Part shown: piece by piece, positions 62,522 to 63,790 of the stretch
Layout of the letters: each line of letters starts with the position of its first letter
Numbering within the stretch: the stretch's first letter is position 1
NCBI GenBank assembly: GCA_027484125.1
Contig: JAIXUI010000074.1
Coordinates: 1-63,790 of the forward strand
From: Bacteroidota bacterium
GTDB taxonomy: Bacteria > Bacteroidota > Bacteroidia > UBA7662 > JAIXUI01
Direction of reading: 5' to 3'
DNA length: 63,790 nucleotides
Notes under the pieces: model-generated
What the model was told of the DNA's origin: nothing
Databases searched by the model: none
What the model saw: the letters and a program-made list of their open reading frames with translations, nothing else
Program-made: the position numbers and the translations under genes

Positions 62522-63790
62522 TTATTTCGATGTTTGAAACCGTTCCTTATCTAATGGCTCAAACTTGGAATTATTAGAAATAAACTCGGGAACCATTGCT
62601 TTCAAAGCAGCAACCACTTTAAACTCATTCTGAGTAGAAAGTGCGGACTTCAACGCATCAATTTGCTTGTTCACTTCTCTAAAATCAGTTTCCCGAACTT
62701 TGGCAATCATAATTTTAGGGTGGTGTGTCTTCAACGTATTTTCATCGTCGTTGAGTAGCTCTTCTTTGAGTTTTTCCCCTGGTCTTAATCCTGTTATTTT
62801 AATCTGGATGTCTTTCCCGGGAGTTAATCCACTAAGTCGTATCATTTTCATGGCTACGTCATAGATTTTAATGGACTCACCCATATCAAAAATGAAGATT
62901 TCACCTCCATTTCCCATTGCACCGGCTTCTAAAACTAGCTGACATGCCTCTGGGATGGTCATGAAATAGCGGGTAATTTCAGGATGGGTTACAGTAAGCG
63001 GGCCACCAGCTTCAATTTGTTTATGGAATAACGGAATTACAGATCCATTAGAACCAAGCACGTTTCCAAAGCGAGTAGTGATAAAGCGAGTTCCTTCGTA
63101 GGCGAAATTGTAACTCTGGGTGTACATTTCTGCTACTCGTTTTGTGGCCCCCATTACATTAGTAGGGTTTACTGCCTTATCAGTAGAAACCATCACAAAC
63201 TTTTCTGTGCCGTATTCAACACTTAAATCAGCCAAAATTTGAGTTCCGCAAACATTAACATTAACTGCTTCCTCAGAATTCTCTTCCATCATGGGCACGT
63301 GCTTGTAAGCAGCCGCATGATACACAAAGGCGGGGCGAAAGCTTTGAAAAACCTTGCGCATGCGCTTTTCATTGCTCACATCTCCAATAACAAAAAGCAC
63401 ATCGAGCGGAATATCCTTTAAAAGCTTATTAAACTCTAATTGCAAGTCATGCAAACTAGTTTCAGCCTGATCTACTAAAATCAATTTTGCAGGTGCGTAA
63501 TGGGCAAGTTGCCGGGCAATTTCGGAGCCAATAGATCCAGCTGCACCGGTTACCATGACTACTTTACCTGCTACCTGTGCTTTTACAGTTGGATTATCTA
63601 ACACAATAGGGTCACGGTCGAGCAAATCCTCGATTTGTACTTTCTGAATTTGCTTGGTACTTAGCTGACCATTGATCCATTTCGCAACTGGAGGAACTGA
63701 TTTTACACTAATATCATGATTCAAGCACTTATCAATGATTTCGCGCTTCTTGAGTGGAGAAATGTTCTGAATCGAAAGGATGACTTCATC
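62522..63790 (-). CDS. Membrane-type nucleotide-sugar 4,6-dehydratase (CapD/WbpM/PglF type), 5' end outside window
   Basis: The reading frame runs off the right edge: from 63790 it reads DEVILSIQNISPLKKREIID with no stop, joining the linker VKSVPPVAKWINGQLSTKQI that is typical of the long form. So the N-terminal membrane and sensor part lies beyond the window. The dehydratase domain is complete: VTGAAGSIGSEIARQLAH (NAD site), AAAYKHVPMMEENSEEA, and STDKAVNPTNVMGATKR with the catalytic residues. The enzyme converts UDP-GlcNAc or a similar sugar to a 4-keto-6-deoxy intermediate for surface glycans. The internal TTG at 63724 should not be taken as the start. Confidence 0.93.
   Translation of the reverse strand, partial: DEVILSIQNISPLKKREIIDKCLNHDISVKSVPPVAKWINGQLSTKQIQKVQIEDLLDRDPIVLDNPTVKAQVAGKVVMVTGAAGSIGSEIARQLAHYAPAKLILVDQAETSLHDLQLEFNKLLKDIPLDVLFVIGDVSNEKRMRKVFQSFRPAFVYHAAAYKHVPMMEENSEEAVNVNVCGTQILADLSVEYGTEKFVMVSTDKAVNPTNVMGATKRVAEMYTQSYNFAYEGTRFITTRFGNVLGSNGSVIPLFHKQIEAGGPLTVTHPEITRYFMTIPEACQLVLEAGAMGNGGEIFIFDMGESIKIYDVAMKMIRLSGLTPGKDIQIKITGLRPGEKLKEELLNDDENTLKTHHPKIMIAKVRETDFREVNKQIDALKSALSTQNEFKVVAALKAMVPEFISNNSKFEPLDKERFQTSK

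Noticed and set aside
1-63790. CRISPR arrays, insertion sequences, prophage or integrase genes, tRNA genes
   Set aside because: I looked for spaced repeats, transposase and integrase motifs and cloverleaf-like sequences and found none.

Overview
The window looks like a chromosomal segment of a Bacteroidota bacterium with a type IX secretion system (T9SS); I cannot fix the order or genus. The evidence is as follows. Near-consensus Bacteroidota promoters (TAnnTTTG -7 boxes) precede several genes. Almost no start codon has a Shine-Dalgarno sequence. There is a secreted M1 peptidase with a T9SS-type C-terminal domain and there are two PorV/PorQ-type outer-membrane proteins. There is also a very large TonB-dependent receptor with an N-terminal carboxypeptidase-like domain. 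Genes are densely packed, with many ATGA or TAATG overlaps. I see no phage, insertion sequence, CRISPR array or tRNA.

Layout. Positions 1-204 hold the first bases of a 16S rRNA gene, which runs off the left edge on the minus strand, with its leader and promoter. Positions 205-968 look empty. Positions 969-9111 (minus) hold an OmpA-like protein and then a tightly coupled run: GCS2-type carboxylate-amine ligase, class I glutamine amidotransferase, ATP-grasp ligase, secreted M1 aminopeptidase and 3-hydroxybutyryl-CoA dehydrogenase. At 9.2-13.5 kb an ECF-like sigma factor diverges from a UvrA paralogue and a methyltransferase. The 13.6-28.5 kb region is mostly housekeeping: YceI, nadC, gpmI, a class IV aminotransferase, pyrE, NUDIX, a TolB-propeller/amidohydrolase fusion, an alkyltransferase-like protein, an AlbA-type regulator, htpG and an RRM protein. 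The 28.7-33.5 kb region has PadR/PspC envelope-stress-type genes and a Wzz/Wzy-like polysaccharide pair. The 33.5-38.3 kb region has a SpoIIE phosphatase operon, ruvC, HIT and greA. The 38.4-47.1 kb region is a three-gene outer-membrane operon (TonB receptor, giant exported protein, PorV-like). The 47.3-56.7 kb region has recA, patatin, NUDIX, peroxiredoxin, M23 peptidase, LOG, TerC and an NHL lipoprotein with a second PorV/PorQ-like protein. The 56.8-63.8 kb region is a surface-polysaccharide locus (glycosyltransferase, methyltransferase, flippase, Wzi-like, GDP-mannose pyrophosphorylase, membrane-type nucleotide-sugar dehydratase) that continues past the right edge.

The most interesting candidates for something undescribed are four. 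The first is the GCS2/amidotransferase/ATP-grasp ligase set, which looks like a small-molecule or peptide amide pathway. The second is the TonB receptor/giant protein/PorV operon. The third is greA, placed directly behind a strong terminator that its transcript must pass. The fourth is a 24-bp hairpin at the end of an unknown gene whose two imperfect pairs are both G-U wobbles only in that gene's RNA. Smaller oddities are a sigma-factor gene with a perfect Shine-Dalgarno, a UvrA lacking half of its first zinc finger, a ManC-type enzyme with a degenerate isomerase cupin, and promoter boxes that abut start codons (possible leaderless mRNAs).
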